Of a stretch of DNA of 64,000 nt, positions 11,002 through 19,839 are shown in pieces (within the stretch, counting starts at the first letter, position 1; the number at the start of each line of letters is the position of its first letter). The notes under the pieces were generated by a model. It saw only the letters and a program-made list of their open reading frames with translations. It searched no databases and was not told where the DNA came from. The stretch is from Bacteroidales bacterium. Its GTDB lineage: Bacteria; Bacteroidota; Bacteroidia; Bacteroidales; WCHB1-69. The stretch is taken from NCBI GenBank assembly GCA_017454945.1, contig JAFTCA010000041.1, positions 124,001 to 188,000 on the forward strand, in the 5' to 3' direction. Both the position numbers and the translations under genes were made by a program.

Positions 11002-11050
11002 AAAAACACAATAGGACAAATGTGGTTTCATTTTGTGCCGTCAATAAAAC

Positions 11051-11075
11051 GGTGCCTGAACCTGTCGAAGGCACC
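11051..11075 (-). terminator. GGTGCCT hairpin, probable terminator of the porin gene and dispersed repeat
   Basis: GGTGCCT at 11051-11057 pairs with AGGCACC at 11069-11075. On the minus strand it starts just past the porin stop at 11082 and is followed by GTTTTATT, so it can act as a terminator. The sequence family (CCTTCGACAGG with GGCACC) also appears as a half copy at 8773. Confidence 0.5.
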
Positions 11076-11081
11076 GACTGC

Positions 11082-12131
11082 CTAGTATTCTACTTGCAAA
11101 CTCAGATAGACGTAATGGTTAAGATGCCCGTTGGGAGAGATGAGCATTCGGTAGTTGGGCGTGATTTGAACATATTTGATGGGCGAATACTGGAAACCTG
11201 CAGTGACGGTGTGTCCGCTGAACGGGTCGTCGTCAAGGTTGGAAAAGAGATAATCCCAGCGGCTGAAAATCTCGAAATTCTTAGGAAGGACAAACGATGC
11301 ATAAGCCGAAATGCCATGCTGATGGTAGTCTGCCTTGAAGTGTGAATTGAACAGGTTGTTGAATTCTGCGGCAATGGTGAACAGACGATGCTGGTAGCCT
11401 GCAAAGAACGACAGGTTTTCCTGTGCTTTGCCCAGTGTGTCGGTGTCGGCTTCGTCGCCGCGGTCGGCGTAAACACGGATGGCCAGTCCTTCGATAGGTC
11501 TGAAAGTGATGCCCGCACCATACTTGAATTTGTTGTCAACATGCAGTTTGCGGTATCCTTCGCCGTTGACAAACATGGCGTCGGCTTCGAGCCAGTGGGT
11601 GAATCTGTAGCGGACTGTCACACCCAGGTCGGCGGCCTTGCCAAAGTCTTTGATATCCTGGAACGAGCGAAGCATGTAACTGTATTTCCAGTAGTCCATT
11701 TGCAAAGTGAACTGTTCGAGCGGCACCAGTCCCACATTGAGAGTGAGGTTGCGTGGTTCCCAACACAGCATGGCGTATTTGACGTATGCAATTCGTTCTA
11801 TTTCAGAACCTTCGATTTTTGGGAGGCCCACGTCAAATAAAATGGTGGTGGACAATGTCTTCGTGAAATCAAGGCGATAGCCGAGGTAGGAACGGTCGAG
11901 TTCAAACCCGATGTCCTTGCGTTTCTCGCCAAAGCCGCTGTGAAAGTTGACAAACAGAAGTAAGATGGGTTTGCCATGGATTTTGAATTTCTTCGCGCTG
12001 TCGTTTTTTACCAGCACAGAGTCGCTAACAGCCGTTTGGGCTGTCAGTAAGGGAATTGAAATGGTGCATAGCAGAAGAAAGGCAAAAATCGCTTTAAAAG
12101 CATAGAGTGATAATTGTCGTTGGTTTGTCAT
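11082..12131 (-). CDS. Outer-membrane porin-like beta-barrel protein
   Basis: A 349-residue protein with a signal peptide (FAFLLLCTISIPLLTAQ) and a mature region dominated by alternating aromatic and polar strands typical of porins, ending in the aromatic residue pattern LSLQVEY. Segments such as LGYRLDFTKTLSTTILFDVG, VGLVPLEQFTLQMDYWKYSYMLRSF and FAGYQHRLFTIAAEFNNLF fit the OprO/OprP-like porin superfamily; substrate is unknown. Its ATG overlaps the stop codon of the upstream GH3-family gene by four bases (ATGA), so the two form a tightly coupled operon. Confidence 0.7.
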   Translation of the reverse strand: MTNQRQLSLYAFKAIFAFLLLCTISIPLLTAQTAVSDSVLVKNDSAKKFKIHGKPILLLFVNFHSGFGEKRKDIGFELDRSYLGYRLDFTKTLSTTILFDVGLPKIEGSEIERIAYVKYAMLCWEPRNLTLNVGLVPLEQFTLQMDYWKYSYMLRSFQDIKDFGKAADLGVTVRYRFTHWLEADAMFVNGEGYRKLHVDNKFKYGAGITFRPIEGLAIRVYADRGDEADTDTLGKAQENLSFFAGYQHRLFTIAAEFNNLFNSHFKADYHQHGISAYASFVLPKNFEIFSRWDYLFSNLDDDPFSGHTVTAGFQYSPIKYVQITPNYRMLISPNGHLNHYVYLSLQVEY

Positions 12132-13639
12132 GCGGTTGTTAGGATTTCAGTGATTATTTTTCTGTCGTTCTGTAGGCGAGGCACTTTGTGTTGTCCGCCC
12201 AATTTGTTGCGCGAGGCGAGCCATTTAAGAAAGGTACCTTGCGGAAGTACATGTACCAAAGGCCTTTTGAGTAATAGGTCGTCGGTGCGCTTGGCTTCGT
12301 AGTCAGAGTTGAGTTGCTTCAAGCTCTGGTCGAGAATATTGGTAAAAAGTTCCAGATTATCAGGTTGTTGCGAGAACTCAATCGCCCACTCGTGACAGGC
12401 ATGGTCGTGGGCATCCATGTAGACGGGCGCTGCCGTGTAGTCGGTAAGGATGGCATGGGTGGCGCGACAGGCTTCCTCAAGGGCTTTGTCGGCATTATCC
12501 ACAATTAACTCTTCGCCGAAAACATTGATATAATGACTGGTACGTCCTGTAATCTTAAATCTGTACGGATTCAGTGAGGTGAACTCGATGGTGTCGCCAA
12601 TCTTGTAACGCCACAGACCGGCCATGGTGGTGATGACGAGAGCGTAAGTCTGTCCTAATTTAACATCTTGCAGAAGAACGCTTTGCGAATCGGCGGCGTT
12701 GCCGATATCATCCATAGGAATGAACTCGTAAAAGACACCGTGGTCGCAGAGCAATAGCATATCATCGCTCTCGGTCGTATCTTGGAATCCGAAGAAGCCT
12801 TCCGAGGCATTGTAGGTATTGAGGTAAGTGAAGTTATCCTTGGGGATAATCTGCTTAAACTCTTCTCTGTAAGGGGCAAAGGCCACACCGCCGTGGAAAT
12901 AGACTTCCAGATTGGGCCACACCTCAAGAATGTTGCTTTTGCCAGCTATTTCCATCACTCGCTTCAATACCAGCAACATCCACGAAGGAACTCCCGAAAT
13001 GGTGGTGACATTTTCGCGGTAAGTCTCCGAGGCCATCAGCTCAAGTTTCTGATTCCAGTCTTGCATTAGCAGTATCTCTCTGCGCGGTGCTTTGAGAATG
13101 TCGCCCAGGGAAGGCATGTTGGCCAGCAGGATGGCGGATACATCACCGCAGCGCACATTGCTGTTTTGTTCCATGGTATGGAAACTGCCGCCTAACGCAA
13201 CCGATTTGCCACCAAACATTTGTGTGTCAGGAAACAGGTGACTATAGACTATCAGCTCGTCGCTGGCTGCTGCGTAGTTGTTCTTGTAGAGAGCATCGCT
13301 GCTGACAGGAATGTATTTGCTCTTGGCGCTGGTGGTGCCCGATGATTTGGCCATCCACTTGATGGGTTTGTCCCAAAGAATATTGCTCTCTCCGCGTATA
13401 ATGCGTTCTACATAAGGCATTAACGAAGGGTAATCGTGGATGGGCATGGCCTGTCTGAACTGCTCAACCGACATGTTGGAAGTGGTGCCGTAACTTTTTC
13501 CAATCAAAGTCTTGTTGCAGTGCCGTATGAGTTGTTTGAAAAGCATCTCCTGTGTCTCGCATTGCTTCTCAAGGAGCGTTGTAAGTCGTTTGTGCTGAGA
13601 TAGAAAGAAACTGCGAACAAGAGTGTTGAGTAGTTGCAT
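12128..13639 (-). CDS. GH3-family acyl-adenylating ligase-like protein
   Basis: A 503-residue protein resembling the GH3 auxin-responsive promoter family, which belongs to the adenylate-forming superfamily and in plants conjugates amino acids to carboxylic acids. Visible family features include SSGTTSAKSKYIPVS (ATP phosphate-binding loop), the YNASEGFFGFQD segment, and IGDTIEFTSLNPYRFKITGRTSHYINVFGEELIVDNAD. The bacterial substrate is not known. I chose ATG 13639 (MQLLNTLVRSFFLSQHKR); a longer start would run through the ispE promoter. It is divergent from ispE with only 37 bases between starts, and overlaps the downstream porin gene. Confidence 0.85.
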   Translation of the reverse strand: MQLLNTLVRSFFLSQHKRLTTLLEKQCETQEMLFKQLIRHCNKTLIGKSYGTTSNMSVEQFRQAMPIHDYPSLMPYVERIIRGESNILWDKPIKWMAKSSGTTSAKSKYIPVSSDALYKNNYAAASDELIVYSHLFPDTQMFGGKSVALGGSFHTMEQNSNVRCGDVSAILLANMPSLGDILKAPRREILLMQDWNQKLELMASETYRENVTTISGVPSWMLLVLKRVMEIAGKSNILEVWPNLEVYFHGGVAFAPYREEFKQIIPKDNFTYLNTYNASEGFFGFQDTTESDDMLLLCDHGVFYEFIPMDDIGNAADSQSVLLQDVKLGQTYALVITTMAGLWRYKIGDTIEFTSLNPYRFKITGRTSHYINVFGEELIVDNADKALEEACRATHAILTDYTAAPVYMDAHDHACHEWAIEFSQQPDNLELFTNILDQSLKQLNSDYEAKRTDDLLLKRPLVHVLPQGTFLKWLASRNKLGGQHKVPRLQNDRKIITEILTTA

Positions 13640-13656
13640 GATTTTTCTTAAATTTG
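13626..13656 (+). promoter_or_regulatory. Promoter of ispE
   Basis: TTG at 13626-13628, a 20-base spacer and TAAATTTG at 13649-13656 match the Bacteroidetes consensus. Transcription would begin near 13663, just ahead of the ispE ATG at 13677. The -33 box lies inside the first codons of the divergent GH3-family gene. Confidence 0.55.
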
Positions 13657-13676
13657 CAAGCAAAAGTAAGAAAAAA

Positions 13677-14456
13677 ATGGTCATCCGCCCGCTATGCAAG
13701 ATTAATATCGGTCTAAATATTGTAGAAAAAAGGAAAGATGGTTTTCATAATATCGAAACCGTCTTTTATCCCATATTGCAATGGACTGATACTCTTGAGA
13801 TAACGCCTTGTGAGGGCGACTCATCGCTGGTCGTTGTGCCGCAGGGGCTGACCACCACGATGGAGGATAATCTCTGCATGAAGGCGTTGCGTTTGCTACA
13901 GCGCGACTTGCCTGTTGGCCAAGTGACGATGCGGCTGCAGAAGAATATCCCTGTTGGCGCTGGCCTCGGCGGCGGCTCCAGCGATGCCGCTGCCGTGCTG
14001 AATGCCTTGAACGACCTGTTTCACCTGAATCTTACCGACGAAGTACTGCAACGCTATGCTGCGCAGTTGGGCAGCGATGTCGCTTTCTTTATCCGCTCGA
14101 TGCCAGTCTATGCTACGGGCAGGGGAGAGGTGATGCGCCCCATTTCCCTTGACCTGTCGCGGAAAGAGATTACCGTCATCCATCCGGGCTTGCACATCTC
14201 TACGGCTGAGGCATACGCCGGTGTGACCCCGCACAAGGCCGATTATTCGCTTGAAGAGGCGGTGAAATTGCCTGTCAGTGAATGGAAGGGATTGATTAAG
14301 AATGATTTTGAAGACACGCTGTTTGTCCGTTATCCTGTGCTGCAACGGTTGAAGGAACACTTGTATGCGCAAGGCGCCGACTATGTGTCACTCTCGGGCA
14401 GTGGCTCAGCTGTATATGCTATCGGAGATGAGAAATATTTTGGATTAAATCATTGA
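13677..14456 (+). CDS. ispE: 4-diphosphocytidyl-2-C-methyl-D-erythritol kinase
   Basis: A 259-residue GHMP kinase catalysing the ATP-dependent phosphorylation step of the MEP isoprenoid pathway. It begins with the substrate-binding KINIGLNIVEKRKDGFHNIETVFYPI segment, contains the ATP-binding PVGAGLGGGSSDAAAVL loop near residue 95 and the C-terminal SLSGSGSAVYAI motif. It is a little short compared with many family members but has every motif. I chose ATG 13677, which sits about 14 bases after the predicted transcription start; the longer frame from 13623 would overlap the divergent gene. Confidence 0.95.
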   Translation: MVIRPLCKINIGLNIVEKRKDGFHNIETVFYPILQWTDTLEITPCEGDSSLVVVPQGLTTTMEDNLCMKALRLLQRDLPVGQVTMRLQKNIPVGAGLGGGSSDAAAVLNALNDLFHLNLTDEVLQRYAAQLGSDVAFFIRSMPVYATGRGEVMRPISLDLSRKEITVIHPGLHISTAEAYAGVTPHKADYSLEEAVKLPVSEWKGLIKNDFEDTLFVRYPVLQRLKEHLYAQGADYVSLSGSGSAVYAIGDEKYFGLNH

Positions 14457-14469
14457 TTTATATATATTT

Positions 14470-16296
14470 GTGAAAACAAAAAGACATTTATACTATGGCC
14501 TTTTAGGCATTGTTCTGCTGGTTTTGTTCGCTAATGTTGCGGGCTATGCCCAGGAGACTATCAAGGCAGAGCCGTTTTATCTGAAGGCCCTACAGAACCG
14601 TTTGAGTGAAGATGAAACGCAGATGTTGAGAGCTATCTATGCGCCGACGGTGGTGGGTGTGCCACCGTCAGATGCGCGTGCAGATATGTGTGTGATGCCC
14701 GACGGCGAGATTCGTGTCTATGGCGCACGCTACCGCACGCCTGAACAGCCGAAAGGTATTCCCGTCTATATCGCCTCGACCGATGGTGGTCTCTCGTGGA
14801 AACAATACTTCCATAAAGGTGTGATGGGCTCAGCTACCTATTTTCCAGAATGGGGATTGTGGATGAAATGTGCGGAAAATGCTGGTAATGAGACTGGTAC
14901 TTTTGTTTTGATTTCAAAAGAGGGTCCCGATGCCACTACTACTGATGCTGTCAAGGTGAGTCGAAGGAAGCATGAGGGTGCTTTTCTGCCGCAGCGGACT
15001 GCCGATGGGAAGCGTGTGTTTTTCACGGCTCAGCAATTAGATGAAAATCAAGAGAAACCAGCTGTCTATTTCTATTCCGACAATAAGGGAAAATCCTTCC
15101 AACAGGTAGTGGTTCATCAGCCGGAGCAGCAGCTCGTGGTTTATCCGCATAAGGATGTTCGCTGGTCGGTTGGCAACGGCACCGAGCCTGTTGTATGTGA
15201 AGTGGAGAAGGGTAAAATGCTGATGCTTCTGCGCAACTCCACCGACTGCTTCTACCAAAGCTTCTCGTACGACCGTGGCAGCAGTTGGACTGTGCCTCAG
15301 CCGTCGCCATTTCAGGGCACCAATACAACGCCGTTCCTGCTCCGTCTGTCCGATGGTCGCATTGTGGCCTTTTGGAACAACTCGCGGCCATTGCCCGAAG
15401 TGGACCACAAACAGCAGCCCAATGCCAAGGAGAGCGTGCTGAAAGGCACTTGCGAGGATTACTTCACCAACCGCGATGTGAGTCATGTGGCTATCAGCGA
15501 TGATGGCGGCCGCACTTGGAAAGGGGTGCGCGAACTCTATTTGAATAGTATTCGTAACAATGCGGATTTCAGATATTTAGGAACGCCGCTTTCGTCAAAT
15601 GACAAGAGTGTGCACCAGTTTCAGGCCATCGAGTTGCCCTATCATAAAGTGCTGGTGGCTGTTGGTCAGAATGAAGCGTCGCGACGTCTGCTCATCTTCG
15701 ATGTGGATTGGTTGTATGAAACGGAGCGTTTTGAGGATTTCTACGAGGGCTTGGCCAACGTCTCAACGCAAGTCTATTTGAAAAGTGTGGTCGGCCACAC
15801 TGATCGCAACGGGCATTGTGCCTACAACCGGACCAACGGCGCTGTGAAGGTGCCCGATCCGACAGGCTCCACTTGGGAAGTGGTGCAGCTTTCGCGCATC
15901 AACGACCCGCGCCTGGTTAGTCCCATTCAAGGGTTGGTGTGGAATTTTCCTGCAGCCATGCAAGGAGAGGTCGAAACGGAAATCTATTTGGCCGAGGATG
16001 CTGCGAATATTTCCTTGAGCGATTGCTGGTATAATCCGTGCGACGAGTACGCACCCGAATTTACCCTCTTTTCTTTCCATATTGATAAAAACAAAATGTC
16101 GTTAGGTCAGTATCATAAAGTAAAATTCGCCTTTGATTTGGCTGCCCGAAAAGCCGATATGTATATTGATGGTCATTATGTTGAATCTTGCACTCTGAAA
16201 CATGATTTCCATATCGGTCTGTCATACATTATTATACAATGTCAGGCTGCGAAAGAGTCGGAGGGTTTGTATGTGAAAAGTCTGCACAAAAAATAA
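14470..16296 (+). CDS. Secreted sialidase-like (BNR / Asp-box) protein
   Basis: A 608-residue protein with an N-terminal signal peptide (LLGIVLLVLFANVAGYAQ). It has four Asp-box motifs of the S-x-D-x-G-x-x-W type: STDGGLSW, SDNKGKSF, SYDRGSSW and SDDGGRTW, which mark a six-bladed sialidase-type propeller. The C-terminal 150 residues look like a separate beta-sandwich. Exo-sialidase activity is possible, but I cannot place the full catalytic set of the GH33 family, so related propeller glycosidases or lyases remain open. The start is GTG at 14470; no in-frame ATG fits. It follows ispE by 13 bases. Confidence 0.75.
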   Translation: MKTKRHLYYGLLGIVLLVLFANVAGYAQETIKAEPFYLKALQNRLSEDETQMLRAIYAPTVVGVPPSDARADMCVMPDGEIRVYGARYRTPEQPKGIPVYIASTDGGLSWKQYFHKGVMGSATYFPEWGLWMKCAENAGNETGTFVLISKEGPDATTTDAVKVSRRKHEGAFLPQRTADGKRVFFTAQQLDENQEKPAVYFYSDNKGKSFQQVVVHQPEQQLVVYPHKDVRWSVGNGTEPVVCEVEKGKMLMLLRNSTDCFYQSFSYDRGSSWTVPQPSPFQGTNTTPFLLRLSDGRIVAFWNNSRPLPEVDHKQQPNAKESVLKGTCEDYFTNRDVSHVAISDDGGRTWKGVRELYLNSIRNNADFRYLGTPLSSNDKSVHQFQAIELPYHKVLVAVGQNEASRRLLIFDVDWLYETERFEDFYEGLANVSTQVYLKSVVGHTDRNGHCAYNRTNGAVKVPDPTGSTWEVVQLSRINDPRLVSPIQGLVWNFPAAMQGEVETEIYLAEDAANISLSDCWYNPCDEYAPEFTLFSFHIDKNKMSLGQYHKVKFAFDLAARKADMYIDGHYVESCTLKHDFHIGLSYIIIQCQAAKESEGLYVKSLHKK

Positions 16297-16353
16297 GAAT
16301 TAAACTCTTTTTGCAGGAATGAAATAGATGCCTGTTTGGAATGATTTTTTATT

Positions 16354-16361
16354 TAAATTTG
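16354..16361 (+). promoter_or_regulatory. -7 box upstream of the zinc metallopeptidase gene
   Basis: TAAATTTG matches TAnnTTTG and lies 29 bases before the start. A TTTG stands only 15 bases upstream of it, short for the consensus. Confidence 0.35.
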
Positions 16362-16390
16362 CAGATTAATCCTAAAAAATTAGTGTCATT

Positions 16391-17236
16391 ATGAGATTAG
16401 ACGGAAGAAGAGAAAGTACCAACGTGGACGACCGCCGCGGTAAGAAAGTGGGTGCCGGTATCGGTATCGGCGGCCTTATTATTGCAGGTGTCATTTTTTT
16501 GCTGACGGGAAAGATTCCTACGAACTTGATTCAGAATATGAATGTGAGCAGCAATACCGAAACGGCCTATACGCCGACGGCAGAAGAAGAGGAACTCGCT
16601 TCTTTCGCCAAAAAGATTCTGGCTGGTACCGAGGATGTGTGGACCGCTGAATTCAAGAAGATGGGCAGAACTTATGACCCGCCGAAATTGGTGCTTTTCA
16701 CCGACGCTGTACAGTCGGGCTGCGGCAATGCCACTTCTTCATCGGGTCCGTTCTATTGCTCGGCCGACCAGACCGTCTATATCGACCTTTCGTTTTTCAG
16801 CAGTATGAAGCAGCAGTTCGGCACGGCTGGCGATTTCGCCTACGCCTACGTCATTGCGCACGAGGTGGGCCATCATGTGCAGTATCTGCTTGGAACACTG
16901 AGCGCTGCGCATCAGAAAATGCAGCAGGTGAGTAAGACCGAAAGCAACCAGATCAGTGTGCGCCTGGAACTGCAAGCCGACTTCTATGCTGGCGTTTGGG
17001 CTAACCGCGACAATGCCATGTTCAACTCGTTAGAGGAGGGCGACATCGACGAAGGTCTGGCTATAGCTGCCCGTATCGGCGACGACTACCTGCAAAAACG
17101 TGCACAAGGCTACACCGTTCCTGAATCGTTCAACCATGGCACATCGGCTCAGCGCTCTAAGTGGCTCAAGAAAGGTATTACCACAGGTGATGTGAAACAA
17201 GGTGATACTTTCTCGCCAGCTTATAGCCAATTGTAA
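16391..17236 (+). CDS. Neutral zinc metallopeptidase of the YpfJ / KPN_02809 family
   Basis: A 281-residue membrane-anchored protein. A short charged N-terminus (MRLDGRRESTNVDDRRG) precedes one membrane segment (GAGIGIGGLIIAGVIFLLTG), with the catalytic domain on the far side. The zinc motif is HEVGHH (His157, Glu158, His161), with Glu193 in LELQADFYAGVWA as the likely third ligand. The CGNATSSSGPFYCSADQTVYIDL segment is a family hallmark. The physiological substrate is unknown. The following lipoprotein gene begins 30 bases downstream and may be co-transcribed. Confidence 0.9.
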   Translation: MRLDGRRESTNVDDRRGKKVGAGIGIGGLIIAGVIFLLTGKIPTNLIQNMNVSSNTETAYTPTAEEEELASFAKKILAGTEDVWTAEFKKMGRTYDPPKLVLFTDAVQSGCGNATSSSGPFYCSADQTVYIDLSFFSSMKQQFGTAGDFAYAYVIAHEVGHHVQYLLGTLSAAHQKMQQVSKTESNQISVRLELQADFYAGVWANRDNAMFNSLEEGDIDEGLAIAARIGDDYLQKRAQGYTVPESFNHGTSAQRSKWLKKGITTGDVKQGDTFSPAYSQL

Positions 17237-17265
17237 TATTTGTGTAAATGCTTTTTCCTTATAAT

Positions 17266-18438
17266 ATGAAACTCAGATTGTTATTGGCTTCTGTTCTGGC
17301 GGTGACCCTCTTCGCATGTCATCATAAGCAGGAAGCCGTTGCTCCGCAGGAAGAGACTGCGCCCGTCGATACACTCGAAGTGGTGACGGAAGACACTATT
17401 CCGCAGGGAGATGTTCAGTTGCAACAGATGGCCAATTTCTTGAGCGGACGCCCCGTGGCCGAAGATAGTCATCTCTATAAATTCACCCAACAGGCAGCTT
17501 GGAAAAACTATGCCGCCCGTGCTAACGATTTGTGGCACACTTTCCAAACTAAAAAAGAGAGCTATACTGCTTGGGCCAAGACCGAGATTTATCCGTTAAG
17601 TAAGAACTATAATGAGCTCTTTTCGCCTTTTAGCGGCTCCGATTTCCTTTATGCCGATATCTTCTTTCCGAATATCACTACCATGTACCTCTTCGGTCTT
17701 GAGAGTGTGGGCTCGCTGCCCTCGACCGACTCGTTAAAGAAGAACCTGGGTTCGTACCTCGAAACGCTCAACGCCGGCATTGGCGATATTATGAAGCATA
17801 GCTTCTTTATTACCAAACACATGAAGACCGAGTTGGCTAATGTTCAAGTGGACGGTGTAGCTCCCTTGCTGCTTATTTTCCTTACCCAAAGCGGACAGGA
17901 GATCTTGACGATGCAGTACGGTTCGGTGGATAAAGAAGGCCATTTCTTTGAAGTGCCTTACGAGCAGTTGAGCCGCCATCGTAACAAGCTGATTAAGATC
18001 ACTTACCATCAGCCCAATATGCCTACAGTGCGTACCCTCTACTATACGGGCGGTACCAATGTGGCCAATGGCTCGCTGAAAGTGAATCCCGAATACATCA
18101 AGTTTATGGATAATATGGCTGATGGATGCGCAACATTCATTAAATCAGCGTCTTATTTGATGCACGAGGAGGATTTCTCAATGATTCGCGATGTGGTGCT
18201 TGCCAAGTCCGACTTTATCATGCAGGATGACTCAGGTGTGCCGTATCGTTTCTTCCCAGCTAACGAATGGAAAACCCAGTTGTATGGCGGTTACAGTCGC
18301 CCCATTGCCTTGTTTAGCGAATATGCCGAGAGCGACCTTGCCGACGCCTACAAGAGCGAAGAGGTGAAGCCACTGCCTTTCCGCATCGGTTACAATCGTT
18401 TTTCTAATGAAAGAACTCATATAAGAATCAAAAAATAA
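17266..18438 (+). CDS. Lipoprotein of unknown function
   Basis: A 390-residue protein with a lipoprotein signal: MKLRLLLASVLAVTLFAC, where the LFAC lipobox makes Cys18 the modified residue. An acidic linker rich in Glu, Pro and Val follows, then a large soluble domain without a motif I recognise. I chose ATG 17266 because it gives a clean lipoprotein signal; an upstream ATG at 17248 adds six residues. It lies between the zinc peptidase and an SDR gene, all in one direction with short gaps. Confidence 0.7.
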   Translation: MKLRLLLASVLAVTLFACHHKQEAVAPQEETAPVDTLEVVTEDTIPQGDVQLQQMANFLSGRPVAEDSHLYKFTQQAAWKNYAARANDLWHTFQTKKESYTAWAKTEIYPLSKNYNELFSPFSGSDFLYADIFFPNITTMYLFGLESVGSLPSTDSLKKNLGSYLETLNAGIGDIMKHSFFITKHMKTELANVQVDGVAPLLLIFLTQSGQEILTMQYGSVDKEGHFFEVPYEQLSRHRNKLIKITYHQPNMPTVRTLYYTGGTNVANGSLKVNPEYIKFMDNMADGCATFIKSASYLMHEEDFSMIRDVVLAKSDFIMQDDSGVPYRFFPANEWKTQLYGGYSRPIALFSEYAESDLADAYKSEEVKPLPFRIGYNRFSNERTHIRIKK

Positions 18439-18443
18439 CAACT

Positions 18444-19202
18444 ATGAAAAAAAGCATTCTGATAACTGGTGCCTCTGGCGGTTTTGGTGAGGCCATCGCC
18501 AAAAATATGGGCAAGTACGATTACAACTTGATTTTGACAGGCCGTAATGAGGCCAATCTGAAGAAGGTTTGCGATGAAATAAAGAAAGAACATCCCCAAT
18601 GTCAGATTCTGCCGCTGGTATTCGATGTGCAAGATCCCGATGCATGCAAGAAAGCCATAGAATCCATTCCCGCAGAATTCTCCTATATTGACATTCTTGT
18701 GAATAATGCAGGTCTGGCTGTTGAGCTGAACCCCATCCACAAGGGTGCTTTGGAGGATTGGGAAAGAATGATCAACACCAATATCAAAGGTGTGCTTTAT
18801 ATTACGCGCTTGGTGTCGCCGCAGATGGTAGAACGCAAGGAAGGTCACATCATCAACATTGGCTCGATTGCCAGCCACGAAATCTATCCTGGCGGCAATG
18901 TCTATTGTGCCTCCAAGCATGCGCTCTTTGCGCTGACCAAAGGTATGCGCGCCGACTTTCTGCCGTACAATATCCGCGTAACACAGGTGTCGCCCGGCGC
19001 TGCCGAAACCAACTTCTCGGTGGTGCGTTTCCATGGCGACAAGGCCAAGGCCGACAAGGTGTACGAAGGTTACACACCGCTGGTTGCCCAGGATATTGCT
19101 GATATTGTGGAGTTTGCCATTACTCGTCCCGCCCATGTTTGCTTGAACGAGATTGTGGTTACCCCCACTGCACAATTCAATGGTGTAATCAACAGAAAAT
19201 AA
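18444..19202 (+). CDS. Short-chain dehydrogenase, YdfG-like
   Basis: A 252-residue NAD(P)-dependent oxidoreductase. The cofactor loop TGASGGFGEAIAKNM, the NNAG motif and the catalytic Ser-Tyr-Lys set (NIGSIASHEIYPGG and YCASKHAL) are complete. The PGAAETNFSVVRF region resembles the YdfG group, enzymes acting on 3-hydroxy acids such as serine, threonine or malonic semialdehyde. The exact substrate is inferred only. It starts five bases after the preceding lipoprotein stop, so the two are probably one transcript. Confidence 0.87.
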   Translation: MKKSILITGASGGFGEAIAKNMGKYDYNLILTGRNEANLKKVCDEIKKEHPQCQILPLVFDVQDPDACKKAIESIPAEFSYIDILVNNAGLAVELNPIHKGALEDWERMINTNIKGVLYITRLVSPQMVERKEGHIINIGSIASHEIYPGGNVYCASKHALFALTKGMRADFLPYNIRVTQVSPGAAETNFSVVRFHGDKAKADKVYEGYTPLVAQDIADIVEFAITRPAHVCLNEIVVTPTAQFNGVINRK

Positions 19203-19260
19203 TTTTCAAATATATTTTTCCGAACAAAATCATTATCAACCAATTTAACCCCTATTAATT

Positions 19261-19800
19261 ATGAAAAAATTTATCTGCCCTGTTTGTGGTTATGTTTACG
19301 AAGGCGATGAAATGCCTGAAAAATGCCCCGTTTGTGGAAAGCCTATGCAGGAGGTTAAGGAAGACCAGATGAGCTGGGCCGCCGAACATGTTGTAGGTGT
19401 AGCCAAAGGAGCTCGTCAAGATATTCTGGATGACTTGCGTGCCAACTTTAACGGAGAATGCTGTGAAGTGGGTATGTATCTGGCTATGGCCCGTGTGGCT
19501 CATCGTGAAGGTTATCCTGAAATCGGCTTGTATTGGGAGAAAGCCGCATACGAGGAAGCTGAGCATGCTGCCAAATTTGCCGAACTGCTTGGTGAAGTGC
19601 TGACCGACTCGACAGAAAAGAATCTTAAAATGCGTGTGGAAGCCGAAAATGGTGCCACCATGGGCAAGACCGACTTGGCCAAGCGTGCCAAAGAACTTGG
19701 TCTTGACGCTATCCATGATACCGTTCACGAGATGGCTCGCGATGAAGCCCGCCATGGCAAAGCTTTCGCCGGTCTTTTGAAACGCTATTTTGATAAATAA
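19261..19800 (+). CDS. Rubrerythrin-family protein with N-terminal rubredoxin-like domain
   Basis: A 179-residue protein. The N-terminal rubredoxin-like iron site is formed by [10 protein letters not shown] and CPVCGKPM (Cys7, Cys10, then Cys23, Cys26), followed by a ferritin-like four-helix domain with diiron ligands in the [30 protein letters not shown] and [13 protein letters not shown] segments. The rubredoxin domain is in front rather than behind, the arrangement called reverse rubrerythrin. Such proteins reduce hydrogen peroxide in anaerobes, drawing electrons from NAD(P)H. The gene stands alone with 58- and 39-base gaps. Confidence 0.9.
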   Translation: MKKFICPVCGYVYEGDEMPEKCPVCGKPMQEVKEDQMSWAAEHVVGVAKGARQDILDDLRANFNGECCEVGMYLAMARVAHREGYPEIGLYWEKAAYEEAEHAAKFAELLGEVLTDSTEKNLKMRVEAENGATMGKTDLAKRAKELGLDAIHDTVHEMARDEARHGKAFAGLLKRYFDK

Positions 19801-19839
19801 AAGAAACAGAATGTCTTATAATTTTTAAACCATCTAATT

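Larger units (their letters stand above)
10648..11081. other. Gene-free, palindrome-rich stretch with degenerate repeat remnants
   Basis: No supported gene was found in these 434 bases. Bases 10660-10830, read on the minus strand, give an open stretch (NPTQNRSFTVNEMPPYHYRQ and on) that resembles a segment I recall seeing scattered in other Bacteroidales genomes; I cannot verify that here. From 10868 to 11075 there are four palindromes in a row, listed separately. An open frame at 10902-11345 overlaps the palindromes and the antisense of a real gene, and I do not accept it. Confidence 0.5.

Noticed and set aside
10902-11345. A 147-residue open frame across the palindrome region
   Set aside because: Its first half covers the palindromes and the second half is antisense to the porin gene; no recognisable protein features.
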